A stretch of DNA of 64,000 bases from Clostridiaceae bacterium (GTDB lineage Bacteria; Bacillota; Clostridia; DSM-8532). Position numbers and translations under genes: made by a program. Of this stretch, positions 12,007 to 21,725 are shown piece after piece; within the stretch, counting starts at the first letter, position 1; each line of letters starts with the position of its first letter. The stretch covers positions 35,856 through 99,855 of the forward strand of contig JAAYPS010000131.1 in the NCBI GenBank assembly GCA_012519655.1. Reading direction: 5' to 3'. The notes under the pieces are model-generated. The model was given only the letters and a program-made list of their open reading frames with translations, searched no databases and was not told where the DNA came from.

Positions 12007-13230
12007 ATGATTAGGGAAGTACTGATTGATATAAAACCCAGTGAAACAAGGGCTGCGTTTCTTGAAGACGGTGAGCTTGTTGAATTGCATATAGAGTTAA
12101 ATGAAAAAGAAGAATTTCATGGAAATATTTATAGGGGCAAAGTAGAAAGAGTTCTCTCAGGTATGCAATGCGCTTTTATTGATATAGGTATAGATAAAAA
12201 TGCATATCTGAGTGCGGACGATGTTCTGCCAATTAGCAACACCAATTCAACGAGAATAGAGAACACTATAAAACAGGGGCAGGAGATTACAGTACAGGTA
12301 GTTAAGGAACCAATAGGTACAAAGGCTGCAAAAGTTACAACTAACATTTCATTACCTGGTAATTTAACTGTGCTATTTCCGTTTTCCTCCGGGGTTGGGA
12401 TATCAAAAAAAATTGATGATGGAATCGAAAGACAACGTTTGAAAGAAATTGGGGAAAGATTATGTCCGGAGGATATGGGACTTGTTATAAGAACAGTTGC
12501 AGAAGGTGTTGAATCACTCCTGATAGAAAATGATATTAAGTCCCAGCTTAAGACATGGGAAGATGTGAAACAAAAAGAGATAAAAGGGAATGTCCCCCGA
12601 TGTATTTATAAGGAACTAAGTTTAGTTCAAAAGATTGCAAGAGATAGTATTAATTCTGACATAAAACGGATCATCCTAAATAATCGCAAAGAATATGAAG
12701 CCTTATTAGATTTGTTTGAAGAAATGGCACCCGAAATGAAAATGCGAGTGAAGTTTTTTTGTAAGGATTATGATCTTTTTAGTTTTTACAATGTAGAATC
12801 TGCAATAAAAGAAGCTCTATCAAAGAAGGTTTGGCTAAAGTCGGGGGGGTATTTGGTATTTGATTATTTAGAGGCTTTAACAGTCATAGATGTGAATACC
12901 GGAAAATATGTAGGAAAAAATAATGAAGATGAAACTATTTTAAAAACTAATTTAGAGGCAGCCAGGATGATTGCAAAACAAATAAGGCTTCGTGATATAG
13001 GTGGAATTATACTTGTGGATTTCATAGACATGAAGGATAAAACGCATAAAGAAGCTGTTATTGCTGAATTAAGGCAAGCTTGCAAAAATGATGGGACTGG
13101 AGTTGTTATTGTAGGGATGACTGGACTTGGTCTTGTAGAAATGACAAGAAAGAAGATACGAAACACCCTGCATCAGATAATGACTTATAAGTGTCCAATG
13201 TGCGATGGGAATGGATGGATAGAAAATTAA
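12007..13230 (+). CDS. rng: Ribonuclease E/G family protein
   Basis: A single-strand-specific endoribonuclease of the RNase E/G family, 407 residues, close to RNase G in length and lacking the long RNase E tail. The S1 RNA-binding domain is at about residues 35-120 (GNIYRGKVERVLSGMQCAFIDIG). The catalytic region carries the metal-binding aspartates in LTVIDVNTG and GGIILVDFIDM. CPMC near the C-terminus is the Zn-link. ATG 12007 begins MIREVLIDI, as in homologues, with ATGGAG upstream. Its place just before rplU-prp-rpmA is common in Clostridia. Confidence 0.95.
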   Translation: MIREVLIDIKPSETRAAFLEDGELVELHIELNEKEEFHGNIYRGKVERVLSGMQCAFIDIGIDKNAYLSADDVLPISNTNSTRIENTIKQGQEITVQVVKEPIGTKAAKVTTNISLPGNLTVLFPFSSGVGISKKIDDGIERQRLKEIGERLCPEDMGLVIRTVAEGVESLLIENDIKSQLKTWEDVKQKEIKGNVPRCIYKELSLVQKIARDSINSDIKRIILNNRKEYEALLDLFEEMAPEMKMRVKFFCKDYDLFSFYNVESAIKEALSKKVWLKSGGYLVFDYLEALTVIDVNTGKYVGKNNEDETILKTNLEAARMIAKQIRLRDIGGIILVDFIDMKDKTHKEAVIAELRQACKNDGTGVVIVGMTGLGLVEMTRKKIRNTLHQIMTYKCPMCDGNGWIEN

Positions 13231-13244
13231 GCAAAAATCATGAG

Positions 13245-13272
13245 TTGACATGTGAGTTAACGCTGTGATAAA
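13245..13272 (+). promoter_or_regulatory. Sigma-A-type promoter of rplU
   Basis: A perfect TTGACA (13245-13250) and GATAAA (13267-13272) are 16 nt apart, giving a transcript start near 13279. Confidence 0.65.
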
Positions 13273-13277
13273 ATAAA

Positions 13278-13347
13278 GCGGTTACCGCACATGGGAGGGC
13301 TAAAATGCATAATCGCTCCCTTTCGTGGCGAGTTAGGTAAGAGGAGG
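13278..13347 (+). promoter_or_regulatory. Structured leader of rplU (candidate L21 leader)
   Basis: About 75 nt lie between the promoter and the rplU start. GCGG/CCGC (13278-13281/13285-13288) forms a tight hairpin. GGGAG (13293-13297) pairs with CTCCC (13316-13320). The stretch is GC-rich compared with its surroundings. Firmicutes rplU genes often carry an autoregulatory L21 leader; I assign this by position and structure, not by covariance. Confidence 0.5.
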
Positions 13348-13355
13348 TGCACTCT

Positions 13356-13667
13356 ATGTATGCTATAATTGAGACTGGTGGAAAGCAGTACAAAGTTCAA
13401 GAAGGTGATGTTGTCTTTGTTGAGAAGATTTCGTCAGATGAAGGCGAAGTTGTTACATTTGACAAAGTACTGGCTATATCCGATGATAATGGCTTAACTG
13501 TAGGTACTCCAATGCTTGATGGTGCTTCTGTAAGCGCAAAAGTAATTGGACATGGAAAAGATAAAAAGATTATCGTTTTCAAGTATAAACCTAAAAAAGG
13601 CTACAGAAGAAAACAAGGTCATAGACAACCACATACAAAAGTACTAATTGAAAAGATAAATGCATAA
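13356..13667 (+). CDS. rplU: 50S ribosomal protein L21
   Basis: A 103-residue large-subunit protein that binds 23S rRNA. The start [18 protein letters not shown] and the C-terminal [19 protein letters not shown] are family signatures. ATG 13356 is 8 nt after GAGGAGG; the in-frame GTG at 13347 overlaps that Shine-Dalgarno. The stop overlaps the next start (TAATG), so prp is probably translationally coupled. It heads the conserved rplU-prp-rpmA cluster. Confidence 0.98.
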   Translation: MYAIIETGGKQYKVQEGDVVFVEKISSDEGEVVTFDKVLAISDDNGLTVGTPMLDGASVSAKVIGHGKDKKIIVFKYKPKKGYRRKQGHRQPHTKVLIEKINA

Positions 13668-13996
13668 TGGTTCGAGTAGTTATTATTCACGATACTCTTG
13701 GTAAAATAAAGGGCTTTAAAGTTAGCGGACATGCCGGTTATGATGTTTCTGGAAAGGATATTGTTTGTGCAGCCGTTTCAGCCATAGTTTTTACAGCCCT
13801 TGGTGGTTTGGACGAATTGGCTGGTTTTAGAAACTTTAAAGAAAGTGATGGTTGTATAGAATGCTATGTTCCGAATAATCTTGACGAAAAGCAAATCAAT
13901 ATAACAAATATAATACTAGAGACCATGGTAGTAGGATTAAAACAAATTGAGGCGGATTACAATAGATATATCCAGGTTCGTTACGAGGAGGTGTAA
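13667..13996 (+). CDS. prp: Ribosomal-processing cysteine protease Prp
   Basis: A 109-residue cysteine protease that removes the N-terminal extension of L27 in Firmicutes and related bacteria. The catalytic dyad is visible as His22 (SGHAGYD) and Cys34 ([11 protein letters not shown]). It lies between rplU and rpmA, its standard position. The L27 encoded next carries the matching extension, so enzyme and substrate are both present and intact. Confidence 0.96.
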   Translation: MVRVVIIHDTLGKIKGFKVSGHAGYDVSGKDIVCAAVSAIVFTALGGLDELAGFRNFKESDGCIECYVPNNLDEKQINITNIILETMVVGLKQIEADYNRYIQVRYEEV

Positions 13997-14000
13997 ATCC

Positions 14001-14276
14001 ATGGTAAAAATAAATTTACAGTTGTTTGCAAGTAAAAAAGGAGTGGGAAGCTCAAAGAACGGTCGTGACAGCGAGTCTAAAAGACTTGGCGTAAAAAGAG
14101 GCGACGGTCAGTTTGTAAAAGCAGGAAATATTCTTGTTAGACAAAGAGGTACAAAAATACATCCCGGTGACAACGTAGGAATTGGCTCAGACGATACACT
14201 ATTCGCTACGGCAGATGGCAGAGTTAAATTTGAAAGAATGGGAAAAAACAAAAAGAAAGTTAGTATTATTGCCTAA
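14001..14276 (+). CDS. rpmA: 50S ribosomal protein L27 with cleavable N-terminal extension
   Basis: A 91-residue large-subunit protein near the peptidyl-transferase centre. It begins [17 protein letters not shown]: the first nine residues form the Firmicutes extension, with predicted Prp cleavage between Ala and Ser in LFA-SKKG. ATG 14001 follows GAGGAGG, which lies inside the end of prp. Only 4 nt separate it from prp. Confidence 0.98.
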   Translation: MVKINLQLFASKKGVGSSKNGRDSESKRLGVKRGDGQFVKAGNILVRQRGTKIHPGDNVGIGSDDTLFATADGRVKFERMGKNKKKVSIIA

Positions 14277-14296
14277 TAGAGAATCAGAAGTTTTGT

Positions 14297-14323
14297 GGGG
14301 ACGAGAATAATCGTCCTCTTTTT
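14297..14323 (+). terminator. Intrinsic terminator after rpmA
   Basis: GGGGACGA (14297-14304) pairs with TCGTCCTC (14311-14318) with one G-U pair and a 6-nt loop, followed by five T. Confidence 0.85.
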
Positions 14324-14365
14324 GTCTTTATCATGATTCTCAAAGTGTTATAGTTTAATGCTTAA

Positions 14366-15688
<1,323 letters not shown>

Positions 15689-15754
15689 GCAAAACTACAC
15701 TCCAAGCCTTAAGCTTAGAGGATTTTTGAAAAACCATATTGGAGGTGATAAAAC

Positions 15755-16045
15755 ATGCTCAAAGGAAAGCAGAGAAGCTATCTTAGAGGTATTGCAAATG
15801 TAATTCCCGCTATCTTTCAAGTAGGGAAGGGTGGGATTTCGGATAATTTGATTAAGCAGTTTGACGAAGCACTGGAGGCAAGAGAGCTAGTGAAGGCTAC
15901 TGTACTAAAGAACTCAGACCTTACACCGAGACAGGTATGTGAGGAGTTGGCTTCTGTACTACAAGCTGAAATCGTACAGGTTATTGGAAATCGCTTTGTA
16001 TTATATAGACAATCTAAGGAAAACAAAGTAATTCAGCTGCCATAA
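15755..16045 (+). CDS. yhbY: YhbY-type CRM-domain RNA-binding protein
   Basis: A 96-residue single CRM-domain protein linked to large ribosomal subunit maturation. The family pattern is clear: LRGIANVIPAIFQVGKGGISDNLIKQFDEALEARELVKATVLKN, then VQVIGNRFVLYRQS. ATG 15755 is preceded by GGAGGT. It follows obgE by 66 nt, a common pairing, and ends in a terminator that overlaps its last codons. Confidence 0.93.
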   Translation: MLKGKQRSYLRGIANVIPAIFQVGKGGISDNLIKQFDEALEARELVKATVLKNSDLTPRQVCEELASVLQAEIVQVIGNRFVLYRQSKENKVIQLP

Positions 16046-16062
16046 AGGTGGCTGTTTTCTTG
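16034..16062 (+). terminator. Intrinsic terminator overlapping the end of yhbY
   Basis: CAGCTGCC (16034-16041) pairs with GGTGGCTG (16047-16054) with two G-U pairs and loop ATAAA, followed by TTTTCTTG. Confidence 0.75.
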
Positions 16063-16187
16063 TTTGCAGGTATTAGTTTGTGAGTTAGTATTGACTAAAT
16101 CAAGACAGTAGAGCGGCTGACAAGTATGAGGTTTTTTGCTGTTTCCAAATCTTTGCTTGGGTTGAACGGTGAAAAGGTATCAAATAT

Positions 16188-16940
16188 TTAGCTATTAACA
16201 TTATCCAATAAATCCTTCCACTTTAGCCTTGACACATCGCAGGTTTTGTTGTTATTCATCATGACGAAATATGATTGTTGCTCCTTGAACATTTTCTTTA
16301 TTTGCTTAGTATTTATTATGTATGAACGATGGCATTGAAAAAAGCGGCTCCCCAGTTCTTTTTTTAATTCCTTTAGAGTATTGCGAAATGGAATGCAGCT
16401 ATCATCGGTTAATATACAATAAAGTAATCTGGAGCCCGGTCTTGTTTCAAAATACAAAATGTCATTCTGGTTTACAGTGTATAACTCGTTTACTCCCTTT
16501 AAAGTGATTTGACTTGGTACACTCAATTGCTCAATTTTAGATGATTCAAATAAAATTGTATTTAGACACTCGCAAATACGCTCTTTAATGTTTAGTTCCT
16601 GTTTGAATATACAGTCCAAAGCTTTTATCTGATAATTGAAAATTCTAAGACTAAATTCTGGATGGGAGGTTACGAAAATAAAGTATGCCAAAATATCAAT
16701 TTCTCGGATTTGCTTTGCTAAAGAAAGGCCACTTACGTGTTCAACATTTAGTACAATATCGAAAAAGTAGATATTAATATTTTCTATATTGCATTTAGCA
16801 AAATCAATTATTCGCTCAAATCTATCGGTGAATAACTTCACAGTATAATCTAACTTTTTCTCATCAAAATACTCGGTAATAATTTTTTTTAGTGTGATAG
16901 CAGTACTGTAATTATCCTCACAAATAATAATATTATACAT
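16188..16940 (-). CDS. LytTR-type response regulator (AgrA/LytR family)
   Basis: A 250-residue two-component regulator. The N-terminal receiver (MYNIIICEDN) has the phospho-acceptor Asp61 in YFFDIVLN. A C-terminal LytTR domain follows (ILYFETRPGSRLLYCIL, then FFQCHRSYIINTKQIKKM), which binds direct-repeat DNA sites. ATG 16940 follows AGAGGA; the GTG at 16955 overlaps it. No sensor kinase lies nearby, so it is an orphan in this window. It is divergent from the beta-lactamase-like and beta-propeller genes and is a candidate regulator of them. LytTR regulators usually control quorum sensing, autolysis or bacteriocin genes. Confidence 0.9.
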   Translation of the reverse strand: MYNIIICEDNYSTAITLKKIITEYFDEKKLDYTVKLFTDRFERIIDFAKCNIENINIYFFDIVLNVEHVSGLSLAKQIREIDILAYFIFVTSHPEFSLRIFNYQIKALDCIFKQELNIKERICECLNTILFESSKIEQLSVPSQITLKGVNELYTVNQNDILYFETRPGSRLLYCILTDDSCIPFRNTLKELKKELGSRFFQCHRSYIINTKQIKKMFKEQQSYFVMMNNNKTCDVSRLKWKDLLDNVNS

Positions 16941-17262
16941 AATTCCTCTTCTCACAAAAAAGATATATTCTTAAGTTATTAATATTTTGTGTGGTTTGGA
17001 GCTGAAACAAGTTACAGTGAAGTTTCTAATAAAGAACCGAATAATGAAACCCAGAAGTAAAACGATACACAATTCTAAGATATTAAAGAATAAGTAGCGT
17101 ACATAAAATATTTACTTATTATATATATCGGATAAATTTTCATAAAACTTAACAAAAATAGAATAATAAGAATTCATATAAATATTTTGGAAATGAATTC
17201 TATGGTATATTTTTAGGTATATTAATATTTGTAAGTTGTAACAAAATAAAAACTTTTTACAA
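16941..17262. other. Divergent intergenic region with a perfect inverted repeat
   Basis: This 322 bp is very AT-rich. AGAATTCAT (17169-17177) and ATGAATTCT (17193-17201) form a perfect 9-bp inverted repeat with a 15-nt spacer, about 60 nt before the beta-lactamase-like gene; it could be an operator or a hairpin. I see no open frame and no clear promoter pair. Confidence 0.45.
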
Positions 17263-18435
17263 ATGAGGAATATGAAAAGTAATATTAACTTGCAAATACG
17301 CATTCTTGTTATTTTAATATTTATTTTGTTATCTTTATGCGTTGCTTATGCATTAACCAGAGGGAAAGCTTCTAATAACACTGGTGTAAATGACATGCTT
17401 AACATAACTGATGCGCCATTTCCTACTGTAGTAATAACCGAAATTACGCCATTACCTACTGCAACAATAACCGAAACTACGCCATCCACTACTGGCACAA
17501 TAACTGAAACTACACCATCTCCTACTATAGCAATAACAGAAGCCGCGCCATCTCCTACCGCAACAGTTACCGAAGTTGCACCATCTCCCAGTGCAACTAT
17601 TATCGAGGCCGCGCCATCTCCTACCATAGCAATTACCGAAACTGTACCATCCCCTATATCACCAAGTCCTGCCGACAACCCCATTATACAAGATCTCGAA
17701 CAGCTAAAAGCAAATCTTGAGGAGTATATATCTTTGCAAGATGGAAGATATGGTCTTTATTTCATTAACCTCGAAACTGGGGAGGAATTTGGTATTAACG
17801 ATAAGGATGTTTTTATAGCAGCAAGTACTACAAAACTGCCAATGAATCTATTGCTGTACAAGAAGATAGCTGCGGGAAAAATAAAATTGGGTGATATGTT
17901 AACGTACCTTGAAGAAGATTTCGAACCAGGAACGGGAATTATTCAGAAAACGCCCTATGGAACAGAATATACAGTTCGTGAGACTGCACGATTATCTGTG
18001 GTATACAGCGATAATTGCGGTATTAATATGATTATCCGCCTGCTTGGTATAGATAATATTAGGGAATACATGCTTGAAATAGGTGGTACAATATATTATG
18101 GACCTGATCACCGTACCTGTCCGTATGATTTAGCAATATATGCAAAAGAGCTTTACGATTTTTATCAGCAGGAACCTGAAGTAGCAGGTATTCTAATTGA
18201 GGATTTGCAAAATACCATTTGGAACGATAGAATCAACAAACTGTTACCAAGAGATATAAAGGTATCCCATAAGATTGGAAATTACCCTTCCGTATATAAT
18301 GATGTTGGAATTGTTTTTGCTTCGCAACCCTATGCACTTGCCGTTATGAGTGAGGACATTGAACAGTCGGTTGCCTCAGAAGTTATTGCACAATTGTCAA
18401 AAACAATATATGATTATATAATCACATTAGACTAA
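17263..18435 (+). CDS. Anchored class A beta-lactamase-like serine hydrolase with tandem-repeat linker
   Basis: A 390-residue surface protein. TM residues 11-31 act as an uncleaved anchor. Residues 51-133 are about eight tandem copies of an 11-residue Pro/Thr unit such as PSPTIAITEAA. From residue 145 comes a penicillin-recognising fold of the Beta-lactamase2 type, with Ser188-x-x-Lys191 (STTK), Ser248-Asp-Asn250 and Lys336-Ile-Gly338. It may be a beta-lactamase or a D,D-peptidase-like wall enzyme; the acylation motifs are intact but I cannot identify the deacylating glutamate. No good Shine-Dalgarno precedes ATG 17263; ATG 17272 is an alternative. The next gene starts 42 nt on. Confidence 0.82.
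   Translation: MRNMKSNINLQIRILVILIFILLSLCVAYALTRGKASNNTGVNDMLNITDAPFPTVVITEITPLPTATITETTPSTTGTITETTPSPTIAITEAAPSPTATVTEVAPSPSATIIEAAPSPTIAITETVPSPISPSPADNPIIQDLEQLKANLEEYISLQDGRYGLYFINLETGEEFGINDKDVFIAASTTKLPMNLLLYKKIAAGKIKLGDMLTYLEEDFEPGTGIIQKTPYGTEYTVRETARLSVVYSDNCGINMIIRLLGIDNIREYMLEIGGTIYYGPDHRTCPYDLAIYAKELYDFYQQEPEVAGILIEDLQNTIWNDRINKLLPRDIKVSHKIGNYPSVYNDVGIVFASQPYALAVMSEDIEQSVASEVIAQLSKTIYDYIITLD
17413..17661 (+). repeat. 33-bp in-gene tandem repeat (Pro/Thr linker)
   Basis: About eight diverged copies of a 33-bp unit encode the pattern P-x-T-x-x-I-T-E-x-x-P. Copies differ at many third positions, so the array is not a recent slippage product throughout. Confidence 0.8.
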
Positions 18436-18477
18436 ACAAAATGGAACTTACACATCATTTTGTATGGAGGTTTATAA

Positions 18478-20199
18478 ATGCAAAATAATAGAAAAAAAGT
18501 GCTCATGTTAATTGTTCCACTTATATTGCTGGTAATATTAATTATTCTGTATAGACAGTTTGCTATAGAAGAAAATAATAACACGCCGATAACAGTTGTA
18601 ACTCCAACCGTTGAGCCGACGTTGGAACCCACACTTAGTCCGACCCCTGAACCAACTCCTGAACCAACCCCGACTCCTGAACCAACTCCTACGCCTATTG
18701 TGACCCCAGTGCCAGTAGCTGATAAAGCAGGTAATGTAAGTGGCGAAAAAATCAAATACAAAGTATTTTCTGGTACTACTCAAGTAACGGATTATCAAAG
18801 TCAGGACAAAATAATATTTGGTGCTCCTGAGAACTACAGTAGCTTAAAAGGTGTTACAACATTACGTAACGACAATTATAGAAGTGGTGCTGAATACGGA
18901 ACACGAAGCGTAGTTGAAAAGAAACTAGAGATTGTCTGGACATCCGATGAAATAAGATTAGTGGACCCCAACTGGCCGGGTGTTGGCTGGACAGGTCAAC
19001 CGTTAATTGTGAATTGGCCCGAAAATGTACGCAAAATAATGAATATTTATCCGGAATTTAAAGAAAAGGATTTAGTTGAGGTTATACAGGTAACACTTGG
19101 TGGCGAAATTTTATTCTTGGATCTTGAAACAGGAAAGAGTACAAGACCATCAATTGATATAGGATTTCCGATAAAAGGCTCATGTTTTGTTGATCCAAGG
19201 GGTTATCCCATCCTATATACTGGTATGGGAATTAACTCACTTCAAAGTGGAAAAACAACGTCCTGGAAATTCAGGATCTTTAACCTTATTGATCAAACCG
19301 AGATTTTTAGCATACCCGGTAACGATCCCAGCACCTCAAGAACATGGGGAGCCTTTGATTCTACAGGTTTAGTTGATGCCGAGACCGACACACTTATTCA
19401 GTGTGGTGAAAACGGACTTTTATACAAAGTGAAGTTAAATACTAACTTTGATATTGAAAATGCTCATTTATCAATTGATCCTGAGCTGACAAAATATTGG
19501 TATAGCAACCCATTTACTGGTAGGCTTGGTATTGAGAATTCTCCGGTTATTTATCGAGACTTACTATATTTTGCCGATAACGGCGGAATGCTTCAGTGTT
19601 TGGATATTAATACCCTTAAACCCAAATGGGCTTTTAACCTAGGCGATGATACTGACGCTTCTCCTGCACTGGAAGAAACCCCAGATGGCGCATTCCTATA
19701 CGTAGGAAGCCAAGTGGATCTTCAAGGTGTTACTGGTAATTGCGTTGTTCGAAAAATAAATGCGTTAACTGGCGAGCAGGTTTGGGAAAAGTCATATAAA
19801 TGTTACAAAGATAGCGTTATAAATGGGGGGTTGTTTTCAACTCCCACAGTTGGAACTGGTGATATAGAAGATTTAGTTATATTTAATATTGTTAAGACAG
19901 GAACAGAATGGGGAGGCAGACTGGTGGCTTTGGATAAAAACACCGGAGAAGAGGTTTGGGCTAAGGTTTTAGCACAATACGGCTGGTCAACACCCACTGT
20001 GTTTAAGTCCGATGATGGAACCAGTTATATGATTTTTTGCGACTCCTACGGGAAAATGTATTTAATTGATCCTAAAACAGGGGAAACACTTGATACAATT
20101 TCTGTTGAAAGAAATGTAGAAGCATCCCCCGCAATATATAATGATATGGTTGTAGTGGGCTCTTATGCAAGAAAGGTCTTTGGAGTAAGGATTAAGTAG
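18478..20199 (+). CDS. Anchored PQQ-like beta-propeller protein
   Basis: A 573-residue surface protein. TM residues 8-25 form an N-terminal anchor. Residues 40-80 are a Pro/Thr/Glu linker built on PTPEPTPEP. The rest is a beta-propeller with PQQ/WD-type blades (LLYFADNGGMLQCLDINTLKPKWAF, LVALDKNTGEEVWAKV, MYLIDPKTGETLDTI). No PQQ-dehydrogenase active site is evident, so it is more likely a binding or scaffold protein than an enzyme. GGAGG lies before ATG 18478. The 42-nt gap from the beta-lactamase-like gene suggests one operon. Ligand unknown. Confidence 0.82.
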   Translation: MQNNRKKVLMLIVPLILLVILIILYRQFAIEENNNTPITVVTPTVEPTLEPTLSPTPEPTPEPTPTPEPTPTPIVTPVPVADKAGNVSGEKIKYKVFSGTTQVTDYQSQDKIIFGAPENYSSLKGVTTLRNDNYRSGAEYGTRSVVEKKLEIVWTSDEIRLVDPNWPGVGWTGQPLIVNWPENVRKIMNIYPEFKEKDLVEVIQVTLGGEILFLDLETGKSTRPSIDIGFPIKGSCFVDPRGYPILYTGMGINSLQSGKTTSWKFRIFNLIDQTEIFSIPGNDPSTSRTWGAFDSTGLVDAETDTLIQCGENGLLYKVKLNTNFDIENAHLSIDPELTKYWYSNPFTGRLGIENSPVIYRDLLYFADNGGMLQCLDINTLKPKWAFNLGDDTDASPALEETPDGAFLYVGSQVDLQGVTGNCVVRKINALTGEQVWEKSYKCYKDSVINGGLFSTPTVGTGDIEDLVIFNIVKTGTEWGGRLVALDKNTGEEVWAKVLAQYGWSTPTVFKSDDGTSYMIFCDSYGKMYLIDPKTGETLDTISVERNVEASPAIYNDMVVVGSYARKVFGVRIK

Positions 20200-20309
20200 T
20201 AGAAATGGCAATGAAACTGGTTTATTCAAGAAGTTCTAGGTAAAGGACAGTACGCATTAACTTTTACTACATAATATATGGCTTACACAAAAGAAGAGTA
20301 AGTACTTAA

Positions 20310-21206
20310 TTGAAAGGAATGTATGATTTAGTTGATACTATATCATACAAGAAAGCTATGATTTGGTTTGGACCTTCTGGAAATTCAGAAAAATTTTATA
20401 AAGATGGCAATAAGAAATCCCATCAAATGCCGCAATGGCTCAATGAGATGGGGCTTAATGCATATGAATACCAGTGTAATAAAGGTACTAATATTAAAAA
20501 GCAAACAGCCCAACAAATTGGTGAAGAAGCTAAAAAATATAATATAAGAATGAGCATACACGCTCCATATTATATTAATTTATCGAGCAGGGATGAAGTA
20601 AAAAGAAAGAATTCGATACAATATATCCTAAATACGTTGGAGATAGCAAAATGGATGGGTGCTGACAGAATTGTCATTCATCCAGGTTCAATTGGTAAAT
20701 TTACAAGGGATGAAGCTCTGGCTCTGGCTCTTCCAATTTTAACAGAAGCAATAAAAAAAGCTGATGAATCAGGATTTTCAGATATTACATTATGTCCTGA
20801 GGTTCTAGGTAAACTTAGTAATCTTGGTTCGCTAGACGAAGTTATTATGATGTGCCAACTGGATGAACGAATGATTCCATGTGTTGATTTTGGTCACATT
20901 CACGCCAGGACATTAGGTGGACTTAACACTGCTGAGGATTTTAATAAAGTTTTTGATAAGATAGAAAACAAGCTTGGTAGAGAAAGAACTGAAAAACTCC
21001 ATATTCACTTTAGCAAAGTTGAGTTTACTCAAGCAGGTGAAAAAAAACATCGTACTTTACAAGAGAGTCAATTTGGACCGAATTTTGAACCATTAGCTGA
21101 AGTATTGATAAAAAGAAATATTGAACCAGTAGTGATATGTGAATCGAGGGAAAGAATGGCTGAAGATGCTGTAATTCTTAAACAAATATATCAATCATTA
21201 AAGTAG
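20310..21206 (+). CDS. Endonuclease IV-like TIM-barrel protein
   Basis: About 283-298 residues of the AP2Ec/endonuclease IV superfamily. Metal-ligand motifs are in order: MSIHAPYYINLSS, IVIHPGS, CPEVLGK, VDFGHIHAR, HIHFSKVE and CESR. Classical Nfo cuts DNA at abasic sites. This one has the DFGHxHAR and HFSKVE variants of a clostridial subgroup, so I withhold the symbol. The start is uncertain: TTG 20310 gives the longest frame, ATG 20319 sits on the AAAGGA, and ATG 20358 (MIWFGPSGN) best matches where homologues begin. Confidence 0.83.
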   Translation: MKGMYDLVDTISYKKAMIWFGPSGNSEKFYKDGNKKSHQMPQWLNEMGLNAYEYQCNKGTNIKKQTAQQIGEEAKKYNIRMSIHAPYYINLSSRDEVKRKNSIQYILNTLEIAKWMGADRIVIHPGSIGKFTRDEALALALPILTEAIKKADESGFSDITLCPEVLGKLSNLGSLDEVIMMCQLDERMIPCVDFGHIHARTLGGLNTAEDFNKVFDKIENKLGRERTEKLHIHFSKVEFTQAGEKKHRTLQESQFGPNFEPLAEVLIKRNIEPVVICESRERMAEDAVILKQIYQSLK

Positions 21207-21293
21207 TAAAACTTTATATTGGTTTTGAAACTTGTGCTAAGATTTTTAGTACATAAAGAGTGTATACTCATTCTTATGAACTGGAGGTATAGT

Positions 21294-21722
21294 ATGAAAG
21301 TTTTAGTAATAAATGGTCCAAATATGAATCTGTTAGGACAAAGAGAACCTGAGATATATGGTACTAAAACTCTTGAAGATTTGGAAAAGCTTCTAACAAA
21401 AGAGGCAGAAGATTTACATATTGAAGTGGAGTTTTTTCAATCCAATCATGAGGGTGAAATAATTGATACAATACACAGGGCAATGATAGAAAAAATAGAT
21501 GGCATAATATTAAATCCAGCCGCTCTAACCCATTATAGCTATGCAATTCACGATGCAATTAAGGGAGCTGGCGTAAAAACAATAGAGGTTCATATGTCAA
21601 ATATTAGCGCAAGAGAGGAATTCCGCTCAAAATCCGTTATTGCACCGGCTTGTATGGGTCAAATAAGCGGTTTTGGTTTTGATAGCTATGTTACTGCACT
21701 ATATTTGCTGAAAAGAGGTTAA
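21294..21722 (+). CDS. aroQ: Type II 3-dehydroquinate dehydratase
   Basis: A 142-residue shikimate-pathway enzyme forming a dodecamer; it dehydrates 3-dehydroquinate by the anti route. Signatures are INGPNMNLLGQREPEIYG (with the catalytic Tyr), FFQSNHEGEIIDTIH, the catalytic His in LNPAALTHYSYAIHDAI, and EVHMSNISAREEFR. ATG 21294 follows GGAGGT. No other shikimate gene is adjacent. It is followed 3 nt later by the M24 peptidase gene, a common aroQ-pepP-efp order in Firmicutes. Confidence 0.97.
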   Translation: MKVLVINGPNMNLLGQREPEIYGTKTLEDLEKLLTKEAEDLHIEVEFFQSNHEGEIIDTIHRAMIEKIDGIILNPAALTHYSYAIHDAIKGAGVKTIEVHMSNISAREEFRSKSVIAPACMGQISGFGFDSYVTALYLLKRG

Positions 21723-21725
21723 AAC

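Noticed and set aside
17413-17661. 33-bp periodic repeats considered as a CRISPR array
   Set aside because: The units are contiguous with no spacers, in frame and coding.
17346-17684. Minus-strand open frame of Gly/Val-rich repeats opposite the Pro/Thr linker
   Set aside because: It is the complement of the tandem repeat in the beta-lactamase-like gene, has no ribosome site and its repeats merely mirror the codons on the plus strand.
18432-18761. Minus-strand Gly/Val/Ser-rich frame opposite the propeller gene linker
   Set aside because: Same explanation: a shadow of the PTPEP linker codons, with no start signal.
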